A stretch of DNA of 64,000 nt from Deltaproteobacteria bacterium (GCA_016218815.1 JACRCX010000051.1:1-64000), one strand, 5' to 3'; numbered from the stretch's first letter, positions 28,059 to 36,461 are shown. The notes: generated by a model not told the origin, from the sequence alone. Made by a program: numbers and translations.

Positions 28059-29617
28059 GGCGTGCCTCCCGCGGGCGGCGTCCCCGACCCGGACCTGTTG
28101 CCGGGTGCGCCGTCCGGCCGCACCGCCGGCAGCACCTTGGGCGTGGGGAACTCGTCCGGCCGGAGGACGGGCGCCGCCGGCGGGGCGTACGGCGGCACGG
28201 CGGGCGGCTCGACCGGCGCCACCGGCGCGAATCCAGCCCCGCCTTCGCCAACCGAACCGCGCCCTTCAGGGCGCGGCTGCAGCGGGACGGCGGCCGCGGG
28301 CTGCGGCCCCAGGTTCGGTTCGGAGGGTCCGCCCTGGGCCGCGATCGCCTGGGCCGCGGCCGCCTGGGCCGCGGCGCGCGCGGCATCCTCCGCCGCTCGA
28401 CGCATGTCGACCTGGACCATCGCCCGCTCGACCTGCTCCACGATGCGCTCCCCCGTGCCCAGCACGTCCAGCGCCTCGGGCTCCGTCGGCTCGCCCCGCG
28501 CGAACTTCACGATGTCGCAGCTTCCCAGGAACAGCTCCATCTCGACCCGCCCCAGGCCGCCGGCCGGGCGCCGTTCGAGCGCGTCGAGCAGCTCCTCCGA
28601 GGTCATCTCCAGCGCATCGATATCGTGGCGACGGCCCAGGTACTCCTTGACCGCGTCGGCCACCTCGATGTGGAACGGCTTGGCGCCCATCCGGACGTAG
28701 GTGCCGGGCACGCGCAGCATCGCGAGGCGCTCGCGGACGGCAGGGTAGGGCGGCACGGGCGGCGGGCCGGAGGGCAGCGCCGCGCGACGCCGCCGCAGCA
28801 CGGCCCGCGTGACGAGCGCGGTGATCCCCGCGACCAGCAGCACGCCGCCGACGATTCCCAGCACCCAGGCCAGCGTCCAGTCGCGCACGTACACGACGTA
28901 CGGGCGGACGCGGTCGGTCCGGCCGTCCGCGCCCTTGGCGCCCTTCATCTTCAGATCGGCCAGCGGCTCATTGGCCGTCGGGTCGGTGACCTCCGCCGCC
29001 ACGGCCGGCGCCGCCAGCTCGTACGCCTTCCCGTCGGGCGAGACGAGGCTCACGGCGAGCGGCGGGATGCCGCCGGAACCCGGTTCCAGCGCCACGACGT
29101 CGAAGGCGTAGGTCGAGGCGACGACGAGGCCCTCGTCCTGGGCGCCCTGCGCCGGCGTTCCGAGCGCCTCGAACGGGCCGAACGGCTTGGAGCCGCGCGC
29201 GGGAAGCTGGACGCGGTCGCCGCGCGGATGGCGGATGGTCAGGGTGTAGATCGCACGCCCACCGAGCGGCACGCGCGCCGGCTCGAGCTTCGCGGCGGCG
29301 GATCTCCCCCCCGGCGCCGTGGAGGATGCCCGGGCGGATGCCTGTGCCGGGGATGCCGGCCCTGCCGCTGCGGCCGACGGCTGCGCCCCGGGCGCCGCTG
29401 CGGCTTCCGCCCCCGTCGCGTCCGCCGCATCCGCGGAGGCGTCAGGCTGGGCCAGCGCGACGGAAGAAAGGAACCACAGATGAACGCCGATGAACACCGA
29501 TGGAAGTGACGCCAGGTAGCGAGGACGCGGCCGGCGGGCGGAGGGTGCGACGTTCGGCAGCCTGGTCCGGAACCGAAAACCGAAAACCGAAAACTGAAAA
29601 CCACGAACCGCGCTCAT
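28055..29617 (-). CDS. BatD/DUF4381-like membrane protein with repeat-derived N-terminus
   Basis: 520 residues, ATG at 29617 overlapping the DUF58 stop (ATGA), which fixes the start. Residues 2-18 are encoded by a period-7 repeat (29571-29608), and the probable signal core SVFIGVHLWFLSSVALAQ by another repeat (29473-29506). An Ig-like domain (about 105-215) and one membrane span (about 250-270) follow. The cytoplasmic part contains an FHIEVADAVKEYLGRRHDID stretch, typical of DUF4381-like proteins beside Bat genes, then an Ala-rich helix, repeat copy 3 and a Pro-rich tail. Its place between DUF58 and BatA matches that role. Confidence 0.8.
   Translation of the reverse strand: MSAVRGFQFSVFGFRFRTRLPNVAPSARRPRPRYLASLPSVFIGVHLWFLSSVALAQPDASADAADATGAEAAAAPGAQPSAAAAGPASPAQASARASSTAPGGRSAAAKLEPARVPLGGRAIYTLTIRHPRGDRVQLPARGSKPFGPFEALGTPAQGAQDEGLVVASTYAFDVVALEPGSGGIPPLAVSLVSPDGKAYELAAPAVAAEVTDPTANEPLADLKMKGAKGADGRTDRVRPYVVYVRDWTLAWVLGIVGGVLLVAGITALVTRAVLRRRRAALPSGPPPVPPYPAVRERLAMLRVPGTYVRMGAKPFHIEVADAVKEYLGRRHDIDALEMTSEELLDALERRPAGGLGRVEMELFLGSCDIVKFARGEPTEPEALDVLGTGERIVEQVERAMVQVDMRRAAEDAARAAAQAAAAQAIAAQGGPSEPNLGPQPAAAVPLQPRPEGRGSVGEGGAGFAPVAPVEPPAVPPYAPPAAPVLRPDEFPTPKVLPAVRPDGAPGNRSGSGTPPAGGTP
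28252..28318. repeat. Intragenic palindromic repeat, copy 3
   Basis: 67 bp. The CCGAACC arm and the CTTCAG hairpin are perfect, while the second hairpin is partly decayed (GGGCTGCGGCCC). It is inside the cytoplasmic tail of the DUF4381-like gene and is translated as part of a Pro/Gln/Arg-rich linker. Confidence 0.82.
29473..29506. repeat. Tandem repeat of the GATGAACACC type inside a gene
   Basis: ACCACAGATGAACGCCGATG then AACACCGATGGAAG: roughly three units of a 10-base repeat. The complementary strand encodes the hydrophobic core of the signal peptide of the DUF4381-like protein. A related array is at 54820-54843. Confidence 0.78.
29571..29608. repeat. Period-7 tandem repeat (GAAAACC/T) inside a gene
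   Basis: Five units of GAAAAC(C/T) in a row with slight decay. The opposite strand codes for residues 5-17 of the DUF4381-like protein (a Phe/Arg/Gly pattern). A longer array of the same family, which is intergenic, is at 43641-43691. Confidence 0.8.
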
Positions 29618-30525
29618 CGCCCGGCCCTCGCTCTGCGTTCCCGCACGCGGAAGAACTGGCGCAGCGTGGTCAAGTACGGCTGATCGGTCCGGATGCGGAC
29701 GAAGTCGATCTTGTTGCGGCGGAAGAGGCGGTCGCGGGAAGCGCCCAGCTTCAGGTACCGGTCGCCGAGCGCCTCGCGCGTTCGCCGCGACGAGAGGTCG
29801 ATGAAGACCAGCTCACCCGTCTCGGGATCCTCGATCGGGACCAGGCCGGCCAGCGGCGGCACCTCCTCCAGCCCGTCGCGGATCACGATCGGGATGAGGT
29901 CGTGCCGCGCGTTCGCGCTCTGCACCGCGCGCTGGTACCCGCCGCCCAGGAAGTCGGAGATGAGGAACACGATCGAGCGGTGCTTGGAAACCCGGTTCAG
30001 GAAATCGAGCGCCCCGCCGATGTCGGTCGGCCGCTCGCGCGCGCCGTCGTCCCCGTTCCCCCCCTCCATCCCCCGCAGGATCTCCGTCACGACGCGCAGC
30101 ACGTGCTTGCGCCCCTTCTTGGGCGGTACGAACCGGACCACGCGATCCGTGAAGGCGATGAGCCCGACCTGGTCGTCGTTGCGGATGGCGGAGAACGCCA
30201 GCAGTGCCGACAGCTCGGCCGCGATCTCGATCTTCGGCTGCGCGTGCGAGGCGAAGCGCATCGACGCCGAAAAGTCGACCACGAGCATCACGACCGCCTC
30301 GCGCTCCTCGGTGAAGACCTTGACGAAGGTGTCGCCGAAGCGCGCCGACACGTTCCAGTCGATGAAGCGTACGTCGTCGCCGACCTGGTACGGCCGGACC
30401 TCGTCGAAGGCCATGCCGCGGCCCTTGAAGATCGAGTGGTACTGCCCCGCAAGCTGCTCGTCGACGAGCCGGCTCGTCCGGATCTCGATCTTTCGCACCT
30501 TCTTCAGCAGCTCGCGCGGCAGCAT
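29614..30525 (-). CDS. DUF58 domain protein (MoxR/Bat operon)
   Basis: 303 residues. The DUF58 core is plain: GRGMAFDEVRPYQVGDDVRF followed by IDWNVSARFGD near residues 36-68, then a VWA-like fold with DFSASMRF and DFLGGG. Soluble, no signal peptide. DUF58 genes almost always sit between moxR and VWA genes, as here, and are thought to work with the MoxR chaperone. The upstream gap of 108 bases to moxR holds two short tandem repeats. Confidence 0.92.
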   Translation of the reverse strand: MLPRELLKKVRKIEIRTSRLVDEQLAGQYHSIFKGRGMAFDEVRPYQVGDDVRFIDWNVSARFGDTFVKVFTEEREAVVMLVVDFSASMRFASHAQPKIEIAAELSALLAFSAIRNDDQVGLIAFTDRVVRFVPPKKGRKHVLRVVTEILRGMEGGNGDDGARERPTDIGGALDFLNRVSKHRSIVFLISDFLGGGYQRAVQSANARHDLIPIVIRDGLEEVPPLAGLVPIEDPETGELVFIDLSSRRTREALGDRYLKLGASRDRLFRRNKIDFVRIRTDQPYLTTLRQFFRVRERRARAGR

Positions 30526-30530
30526 CTTGC

Positions 30531-30560
30531 GTTCTCAGTTCTCGGTTCTCGGTTCTCAGT
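30531..30560. repeat. Period-7 tandem repeat (GTTCTC A/G)
   Basis: Four exact 7-base steps: GTTCTCA GTTCTCG GTTCTCG GTTCTCA. It lies in the moxR-DUF58 gap, directly upstream of the DUF58 start codon. Confidence 0.85.
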
Positions 30561-30579
30561 CCGGGCCAGGTTCCCTTCT

Positions 30580-30619
30580 CCCTTTGCGTCCTTTGCGGTC
30601 CTTTGTCCTTTGCGCGAAA
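30580..30619. repeat. Short tandem repeat, CTTTGCG family, second site
   Basis: CCTTTGCGTCCTTTGCGGTC and two more degenerate units ending TTTGCGCGAAATCC, the same ending as at 3484-3529. It is just after the moxR stop codon. Confidence 0.8.
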
Positions 30620-30633
30620 TCCGGAACCCTTCG

Positions 30634-31623
30634 CTACGGTACCGGCACCGTCTCCAGCACCCGTTGCACGACGCGCTCGGCCGTCACCTCCTCCGCCTCG
30701 GCCTCGTAGGTGAGGATCACGCGGTGGCGCAGGACGTCGGGGCCGATGGCCTTGATGTCCTCGGGCGTGACGTAGCCGCGGTGGCGCAGGAAGGCATGGG
30801 CCTTGGACGCCTTCGCCAGGGCGATCGAGGCGCGCGGACTGGCGCCGTACTCGATGAAGTCGACCAGGTCGCCCAGCTTGTGCGCCTTGGGGTCGCGCGT
30901 CGCCAGGACGATGTCCACGATGTACCCCTTGATCCGCTCGTCGATGTAGACCTCGTCGACGACCTCGCGGATGCGCAGGATGTCCTCGGGCGTCAGCGCC
31001 GGCTCCGGCGTCGGCGGCTTGCCGGTCGCCATCCGGTCCAGGATCAGGAGCTCCTCGTCGCGGGCCGGGTACTCGACCAGGACCTTCAGCATGAACCGGT
31101 CGACCTGGGCCTCGGGGAGCGGATAGGTCCCTTCGTGCTCGATCGGGTTCTGGGTGGCCATCACGAGGAACGGCTCCGCGAGCGGGTACGTCGTATCGCC
31201 GATGGTGACCTGGCGTTCCTGCATCGCCTCGAGCAGGGCGCTCTGGACCTTGGCGGGGGCGCGGTTGATCTCGTCGGCGAGCAGCAGGTTGGTGAAGATC
31301 GGGCCCTTCTTGGGAGTGAAAGTACCTTGCTGCTGGTTGTAGACGACGGTGCCGATAAGGTCGGCGGGGAGGAGGTCCGGGGTGAACTGGATACGCTGGA
31401 ATTTCGCGGAGATCGACTGGGTGACCGTGCGGATCGCCAGGGTCTTGGCCAGGCCCGGGACGCCCTCGAGCAGCACATGCCCGCCGGTCAGCAGCGACAC
31501 GAGGATGCGCTCGACCATCGCCTTCTGTCCGACGATGACCTTGGCTACCTCGTACATGGCCCGGTCGATGGCCGCGGTTTCCTTCTGCACCTTGTCCTGG
31601 ATCGCTCGTACGTCGGCCTGCAT
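30634..31623 (-). CDS. MoxR-family AAA+ ATPase
   Basis: 329 residues from the ATG at 31623. AAA+ landmarks: Walker A GVPGLAKT, a helix-2 insert region before it, Walker B LLADEINRAP, sensor 1 in MATQNPIEHEGTYPLPEAQ, and the arginine DRFM. It is followed by the MoxR-type C-terminal lid. MoxR ATPases act as chaperones for VWA proteins encoded alongside; here it is the first gene of an eight-gene minus-strand operon ending at 21722. The start is chosen by family length; an upstream in-frame extension looks non-coding. Confidence 0.93.
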   Translation of the reverse strand: MQADVRAIQDKVQKETAAIDRAMYEVAKVIVGQKAMVERILVSLLTGGHVLLEGVPGLAKTLAIRTVTQSISAKFQRIQFTPDLLPADLIGTVVYNQQQGTFTPKKGPIFTNLLLADEINRAPAKVQSALLEAMQERQVTIGDTTYPLAEPFLVMATQNPIEHEGTYPLPEAQVDRFMLKVLVEYPARDEELLILDRMATGKPPTPEPALTPEDILRIREVVDEVYIDERIKGYIVDIVLATRDPKAHKLGDLVDFIEYGASPRASIALAKASKAHAFLRHRGYVTPEDIKAIGPDVLRHRVILTYEAEAEEVTAERVVQRVLETVPVP

Positions 31624-31771
31624 GCCGTCGGTTCTCCTTCCTTCTTCCCCCCGGTCGCTCCCGTCCGGGAAACGCCGTTCCTCCCGGAACCGCAACGGAT
31701 AGCGCACCCGGACTATTCCCGGCAAGGGGCGGGAAGCACGCGGGTGGGAGGAACCGGCGAATGAGGGAGGC

Positions 31772-32125
31772 CTAAGTAACCAGTCCCGCCACCAGCTCCG
31801 GAAACCGGGGATGCGCCGCCAAGTACGGCAGAGCGCGGAACGTCACGCTCGGGTGCGCCCGCCGCGCCGCCTCCACGACCGCCGGGTACCCGCGCGCCGC
31901 GTGGTTCCCCGTCAGCACGAGCAACGGCAGGAAGTCGATGCGGGTCGCGCCCGCGCCGACCAGCGCCGCGACCGCCTCGGACACGGCCGGTGCGGCGTAC
32001 TGGAGAAAGCCGTAGCCGACTCGCATCGGCGCCAGCCGCGAGCCCAGCGCGTCCGCAATAGCCGCCGCCTCGCGCGCCGCCTCCGGCTCGCGATTCCCGT
32101 GGAACACCAACACCAGCCCGTCCAT
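31772..32125 (-). CDS. CbiX/sirohydrochlorin ferrochelatase-like protein
   Basis: 117 residues, the size of the short archaeal-type CbiX (CbiXS). It starts LVLVFHGNREPEA with His9, and has the second conserved His at position 75 in LTGNHAARG; the two His bind the tetrapyrrole metal in the family. Helix and strand order fit a half-chelatase that dimerises. No other cobalamin or siroheme gene is in view, although the next gene encodes a B12-binding radical SAM protein. Substrate metal not predictable. Confidence 0.82.
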   Translation of the reverse strand: MDGLVLVFHGNREPEAAREAAAIADALGSRLAPMRVGYGFLQYAAPAVSEAVAALVGAGATRIDFLPLLVLTGNHAARGYPAVVEAARRAHPSVTFRALPYLAAHPRFPELVAGLVT

Positions 32126-32392
32126 GGCGGCAGTCTAAGGCCCGCCGCCAGGGAAGTCAGCCTGGGTGCAGCCCGCTGTTGCCGTGTCGCGCCGGGCCAA
32201 GTCCCTCGCGCGGCGTCTCGCCGCGCAAGGGCATCCGCGCCCGGACCTTCCCCACCTCTCCAGCCGCTCTCTCCACCTCTCCTCATCTCGTCCGGAAAAG
32301 GCCGACGTGTCGTCACGGCCCCGCAGGGACTCGGCGGCTCCGCGCCGAACACCGCGGGATTGGCGGTTCGGCGCCCCCCGCGCTCCGCGCCC

Positions 32393-35300
32393 CTACCCCC
32401 GCCGCCACGTCCCGATCTGCAGATCCAGCGGCGCCGACTGCACCGCGCACAGCGCCGTCGCCGCCGCGCCGTCGTCCGGCAGATGCCAGACCGCGCGCGC
32501 ACCGCCGTCCACCGGCTCGATGCGGCCCGCCGACGCGTACCACAGACGCGACGGTTCGTGCGCCAGCGCCGGGGGACACTCGGCCTCCAGCAGCACCGCG
32601 TCCCCGTAGTCCGCCAGGCACCGGACGTGCACCGCGTAGCGCAACGGCAGCGGAAGGTCGGGGTAGGGCGCGCGCTGCGAAAAGTCCGTCAGCGGTGCCG
32701 GTTCGGTCCCCTCGCTCGGCTCGCCCGGCGCCCCGGCGTCGGTCCCCGCGCCGCCGGCGTCGGGCCCCGGGCCGATCTGCACGTTGCCGTCGGCATCGAT
32801 GCGGATGTGGATCTTCCCGCGCACCTCGCGCTCCTCGCCGCCGTCACGTAGCTTGTAGATGACCTCGCACGAGTGCTGCCCAGCCTCCAGTCGACCGTCG
32901 CCGCCGGCGGGTCGGGGATCGAAGCTGATGTCGAACGGATCGCGCAGCGCCGGCGCCGAGGGTTGGCCCACCGGCGCCGGCCGGTTGTAGCTCGGATAGC
33001 TCTCGCGCGCGTAGGCCGTCCCCGTCGTGCAGGTGACCGTCGGATTCCCTACCCGCTCGCCCCGCACGTCCTCCCGCAGCCCGACCGTGAATCGGAAGGT
33101 CTGCGCCCATCCTCGATCCGCCGAGTATGCCTCCAACGCGAAGACCATCGGTCCCGCATCCTCCAGCAGCGTGTCCGGCGGTGGCGCCGCCATGTCGCAG
33201 ATCTGGTAGCACTGAGGCTCCGGCTGCGGGTCGGATCCCGGCGTCGCCACGCCCTCAATCCCCTCCCCCGGCGGGCCGTACTGGTAGAACGCCTCGGACC
33301 GGCGGATCGTACCGGCGCCCTCGGCCGCCAGTTCGAAGACTGCCGTCACCGTCTGTCGCCCCACGCGGTCGCCGACGCGCAGCTCGCCGCGCGCCCGCCT
33401 CCCGTCCGGCGCGACCCACACGTTCTGGATCTCCCCGTCGCTGGCCTCGAACCGCGAGAAGCGCGCCGCGGGCGCGCCCGGCTCGAGCAGTGCACCGAGC
33501 TGGAAGCTCGACGTGCGCTGCGGCCCGCCCTGGCAATCCTGCCAGCTCGACGTCTCCGCCGATGCCCGGAAGTCGATGTGCTCGCTTTCTGCCGCCGGCA
33601 CCGTCGATGCCTCCGCCGCAGCGGCGTCGGCCGTCGCCGAGATGTCCGCCGGTGGCTCGCCCGCGTCGAGCGGAGTCTGGGCGGAGGCATCGGCGGCGAC
33701 GGGGACGTGCTCCGGCGCGTCTCCGCCCGGCGTCGTTCCCGCACCCTTCTTCGCGCAGGCCAGAAGACCAGCCGAGGCCGCCAGGAGGGCCGCGCGTCCG
33801 AGGCGTCGCACCGGGCGCCGCTCCTCCGGGATGCGGACCGCTTCCGGCTCACCTCGTGCGCATCGCTCCAGGACGAGCTGCGCGGTCCTGATCTCCGCCA
33901 GGAGCGTCGCGTCCTCCGAGCGTACGGCGCGCGCGAGGTCGAGTGCGAACTGCAGGACCTCCGGGTCCGGTCCCACCGTCGCGACCTCGGCCCAGCCCAT
34001 GATCCGCTCCAGCCACAGGCGCGTCGAGCCCGCGACGCGGCCGACCACGGCCAGCGCCTCACGCGAGAGGACCTCGGCGCGCTCCGACGGGTGGAAGCGC
34101 CGGAGCAGGTGGGCGTCGTAGCCGAGGCCCATCGCCGCGTTGACCACGCCGTGCAGCGGGTAGCAGCGCTCGCCCAGCGCCACGCGGAAGACGCGCCAGG
34201 CCAGCTCGGTGCGCAAGTCCGCGACCAGGTAGTCGCGGCCCAGGTAGTCGCCGCGCAACCGCCCCGCGGCCGCCATGCGCGCCGTGAGCGGCGCGCCCTC
34301 GTACAGCTCGGTGCGGGCGAGATTGAAGATCTGCTCCGGGAAAGCGGCCAGGAAGTCGAGGTTCGCGCGGAGGTCCTCCAGCGTGGTGTCCGGCTCCCAG
34401 AGGAGCAGGTTGGAGCAGACGAAGACGTCGCGGCGGCGGAGGATGCGCAGTGCGCGGCGGTTGGCGCCGGGGTCCAGCGTCCGGCCGAGGGCCCTCAGGC
34501 CGGCGGGCGCGTCGGTCTCGATGCCCAGGAACACGCGAACCAGGCCGAGCGCGACGAGGTCCCCGATCAGGCCGTCGTCGATGTCGTCGGGGCGCGCCTT
34601 GACGATCAGGCCCGCCGGCGGAACGTCCCGCGCGGCCAGCTCGGCGCCCAGGCCGCGGGCCCAGGCGCGATCGGCGTCCGCGTCGCCGGAGAAGAAGTCG
34701 TCGTCGTGGAACACGAAGATGCGCGCGCCGCGCTCGCGGTGCAGCGCGGACATCTCTTCCGCCACCGAGGCGGGCGAGCGCACGCGGCGTGCCGGCCCGT
34801 GCGACAGTTTCCCGAAGGTGCGGATCGAGCAGAACGAGCAGCCGCCGCGGCAACCGCGGCTGGCGACCAGAGGCGCGGCGGGCATGCCGAGGTGCCTGCG
34901 CGGCGGATCGTCGCGTGCCGGCGGGGCGAGCGTATCGAGGTCCACGCGCTTCTCCGGGCGGGGGCCCAGCACCGTGCGGCCGTCGTGCCGCAGGACGATC
35001 CCGGGGATTGCGTCCAGCGGCCGGCCGTCGTGCAGGGCGTCGGCCAGCGTGACGAGTGAGTCCTCGGCCTCGCCGCGCAGGATGGAATCGAGCGATCCGT
35101 GGTCGCGGAGGATCGGCTCGGCGGCGACGGACGCCCAGTGCCCGCCCGCAGTCAGGTGGCCGGCGAATCCCGCGCGGCGCAGGCTCGCGGCCAGCGCGAG
35201 GAACCCGCGCCCGCGGCTCTGGAAGGTCATCGACAGGCCGACCGCGTCCGGGGCGAGCGCCGCGACCCTCGCCGCCACGCGCTCGTGGTCGCCGTCATGA

Positions 35301-35407
35301 GTGAACGCGACCATTGTCGCCTCGTGGCCGCCGCGCCGCAGCGCCGCCGCCAGGTACGCCAGGGAAAGGTTCTCCTCGACATCCGGTCCGATCAACACGA
35401 TCCGCAT
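32393..35407 (-). CDS. B12-binding radical SAM protein fused in frame to a lipoprotein-like C-terminal half
   Basis: 1004 residues from the ATG at 35407. Residues 1-140 are a cobalamin-binding Rossmann domain (MRIVLIGPDVEENLSLAYLA). The radical SAM cluster motif is C186-x3-C190-x2-C193, followed by a normal TIM-barrel region to about 420 and a helical tail to 530. At Val533 the sequence becomes a lipoprotein signal, VRRLGRAALLAASAGLLAC, with Cys551 as lipobox, then a secreted-type domain of 450 residues with 5-6 further Cys. Codon 533 is GTG with GGAGGAG nine bases upstream, so a separate lipoprotein (32393-33811, 472 residues) could start there. No stop codon separates the halves. The radical SAM substrate is unknown. 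Confidence 0.82.
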   Translation of the reverse strand: MRIVLIGPDVEENLSLAYLAAALRRGGHEATMVAFTHDGDHERVAARVAALAPDAVGLSMTFQSRGRGFLALAASLRRAGFAGHLTAGGHWASVAAEPILRDHGSLDSILRGEAEDSLVTLADALHDGRPLDAIPGIVLRHDGRTVLGPRPEKRVDLDTLAPPARDDPPRRHLGMPAAPLVASRGCRGGCSFCSIRTFGKLSHGPARRVRSPASVAEEMSALHRERGARIFVFHDDDFFSGDADADRAWARGLGAELAARDVPPAGLIVKARPDDIDDGLIGDLVALGLVRVFLGIETDAPAGLRALGRTLDPGANRRALRILRRRDVFVCSNLLLWEPDTTLEDLRANLDFLAAFPEQIFNLARTELYEGAPLTARMAAAGRLRGDYLGRDYLVADLRTELAWRVFRVALGERCYPLHGVVNAAMGLGYDAHLLRRFHPSERAEVLSREALAVVGRVAGSTRLWLERIMGWAEVATVGPDPEVLQFALDLARAVRSEDATLLAEIRTAQLVLERCARGEPEAVRIPEERRPVRRLGRAALLAASAGLLACAKKGAGTTPGGDAPEHVPVAADASAQTPLDAGEPPADISATADAAAAEASTVPAAESEHIDFRASAETSSWQDCQGGPQRTSSFQLGALLEPGAPAARFSRFEASDGEIQNVWVAPDGRRARGELRVGDRVGRQTVTAVFELAAEGAGTIRRSEAFYQYGPPGEGIEGVATPGSDPQPEPQCYQICDMAAPPPDTLLEDAGPMVFALEAYSADRGWAQTFRFTVGLREDVRGERVGNPTVTCTTGTAYARESYPSYNRPAPVGQPSAPALRDPFDISFDPRPAGGDGRLEAGQHSCEVIYKLRDGGEEREVRGKIHIRIDADGNVQIGPGPDAGGAGTDAGAPGEPSEGTEPAPLTDFSQRAPYPDLPLPLRYAVHVRCLADYGDAVLLEAECPPALAHEPSRLWYASAGRIEPVDGGARAVWHLPDDGAAATALCAVQSAPLDLQIGTWRRG
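33811..33829 (-). promoter_or_regulatory. Internal ribosome-binding site and GTG start within the radical SAM frame
   Basis: On the minus strand GGAGGAG precedes a GTG at 33811 by nine bases. Translation from here gives a textbook lipoprotein signal. It may mark the true start of an independent lipoprotein gene that lost its upstream stop codon. Confidence 0.5.
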
Positions 35408-35439
35408 GATTCCCTCCGTCGGCGCATCGTACCCCACGA

Positions 35440-35540
35440 CCGGTCCGTACCAATAACTCGTTCCGATCGACCCACCAACAACCACTCAGTCCCGTCCGGA
35501 CCAACAACGTGTCCCGATCGCCCCACCAACAACCAATAAC
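35440..35540. repeat. Tandem pair of the 50-bp CCAACAA repeat, copies 2 and 3
   Basis: Two units, 35440-35489 and 35491-35540, each with a CCGTCC(G)-like start, a CGTTCCGATCG or CGTGTCCCGATCG centre and CCACCAACAACC at the end. The single copy at 21660-21709 is about 85% identical by eye. The gap between the divergent radical SAM and SurA-like genes is almost entirely this repeat. Confidence 0.78.
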
Positions 35541-35582
35541 CTCCCCCTCCCCCTCCCCTCCGTGGTAGAAGGACTGCCGTCG

Positions 35583-36383
35583 ATGGACAAGCCTGGGTGC
35601 CGCGCCACGGGGGACTTGGAAACGGGAACGCGGGAGTCCTTGGGGCCGGTCGGCCTGCGCCGGGCGGCCGGGCCCGCGCGCGGTGGCGTCGCCGCCGTGC
35701 TGTTCGCCGGGTTGCTGTTTCCGGCGGCCGCCGCGGCGCAGCGGTCGACGGAGGTGCTGGTCGATCGGGTGGCGGTGGTGGTCGAGGGTTCGACCAGCCG
35801 CGATCGGGATCCGCAGCTCGCGACGCTGTGGGACCTCTACGTGGCGGCGGCGATCGATGTCGTGCGGCGGGGAGGCCCCGAGGCGTTCTCGCTGCCGATC
35901 GACCTGGATGCCGTCCGGGCGGCGCAGGCGCGCGCGGCCGAGGATCTGGTGGCGCTGCGCGAGGCGACGCGAATGGGGCGCGGCGAGCTGGCGCCGGGGC
36001 TGGTGGACGAGGCGCGCGATCGGCTCGCGGAGCGGATCGGCGGGCACGACGCGTTGCGCGCCTTCCTCCGGGAGCGGGCCGTATCGATGGAGTCCGTGGA
36101 CGAGGCCCTGCGGCGCGAGCTGATCGTGGAGCGGTTCACGCGGGACAGCGTGCACCCGCCGGCGGCGGCCGACGCGGCCGAGCTGGAAGCGCTGTTCGCG
36201 GCGGGCGACCATCCGTTCGTCGGGTCGGCGTACGCGGACGTCGCGGCGGAGTTCGAGGCCTGGGAGCGGCAGCAGCGTTTCTCGGAGTTCCGCGCGCGCT
36301 GGCTGATGGACCTGCGCAGTCGCTGCCGGCTGCAGGTCTACGAGGTGACCGAGGACTTGGCGCTGGCCGAAGGAGGTCCGTAG
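35583..36383 (+). CDS. Exported SurA-N-like helical protein
   Basis: 266 residues from the ATG at 35583. A signal peptide follows a long n-region (core VAAVLFAGLLFPAAAAAQ). The start of the mature protein, TEVLVDRVAVVVEGS, is like the first strand of SurA/PpiC-type periplasmic chaperones, and the following helices (about 85-210) resemble the SurA N-terminal chaperone core, but no parvulin domain is present. It ends LALAEGGP, a tail that is partly duplicated in frame just downstream. It is upstream of the CDF/acetate kinase-like gene pair. Confidence 0.68.
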   Translation: MDKPGCRATGDLETGTRESLGPVGLRRAAGPARGGVAAVLFAGLLFPAAAAAQRSTEVLVDRVAVVVEGSTSRDRDPQLATLWDLYVAAAIDVVRRGGPEAFSLPIDLDAVRAAQARAAEDLVALREATRMGRGELAPGLVDEARDRLAERIGGHDALRAFLRERAVSMESVDEALRRELIVERFTRDSVHPPAAADAAELEALFAAGDHPFVGSAYADVAAEFEAWERQQRFSEFRARWLMDLRSRCRLQVYEVTEDLALAEGGP

Positions 36384-36461
36384 ACCATGGCTGGCAGCCG
36401 GCGGACATGGCGGAGCGTTGCAAGGACGGCCGAGGGAGGTCCGTAGGCGATGGCGGCGAGC
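36363..36461 (+). repeat. Direct duplication, 63-base offset, around the stop/start junction
   Basis: TGGCCGAAGGAGGTCCGTAG with its following CCATGG context (36364-36390) recurs as CGGCCGAGGGAGGTCCGTAG with CGATGG (36427-36453). The offset is 63 bases, exactly 21 codons. The first copy provides a decoy start: a 19-codon frame (36387-36446) that ends with the same AEGGP as the upstream gene. The second copy carries the ribosome-binding site of the CDF gene. Confidence 0.75.

Noticed and set aside
31680..31740. Promoter for moxR (TTGCCG with TATCCG, 18-bp spacing, minus strand)
   Set aside because: The -10 matches the consensus poorly and I cannot distinguish it from chance.
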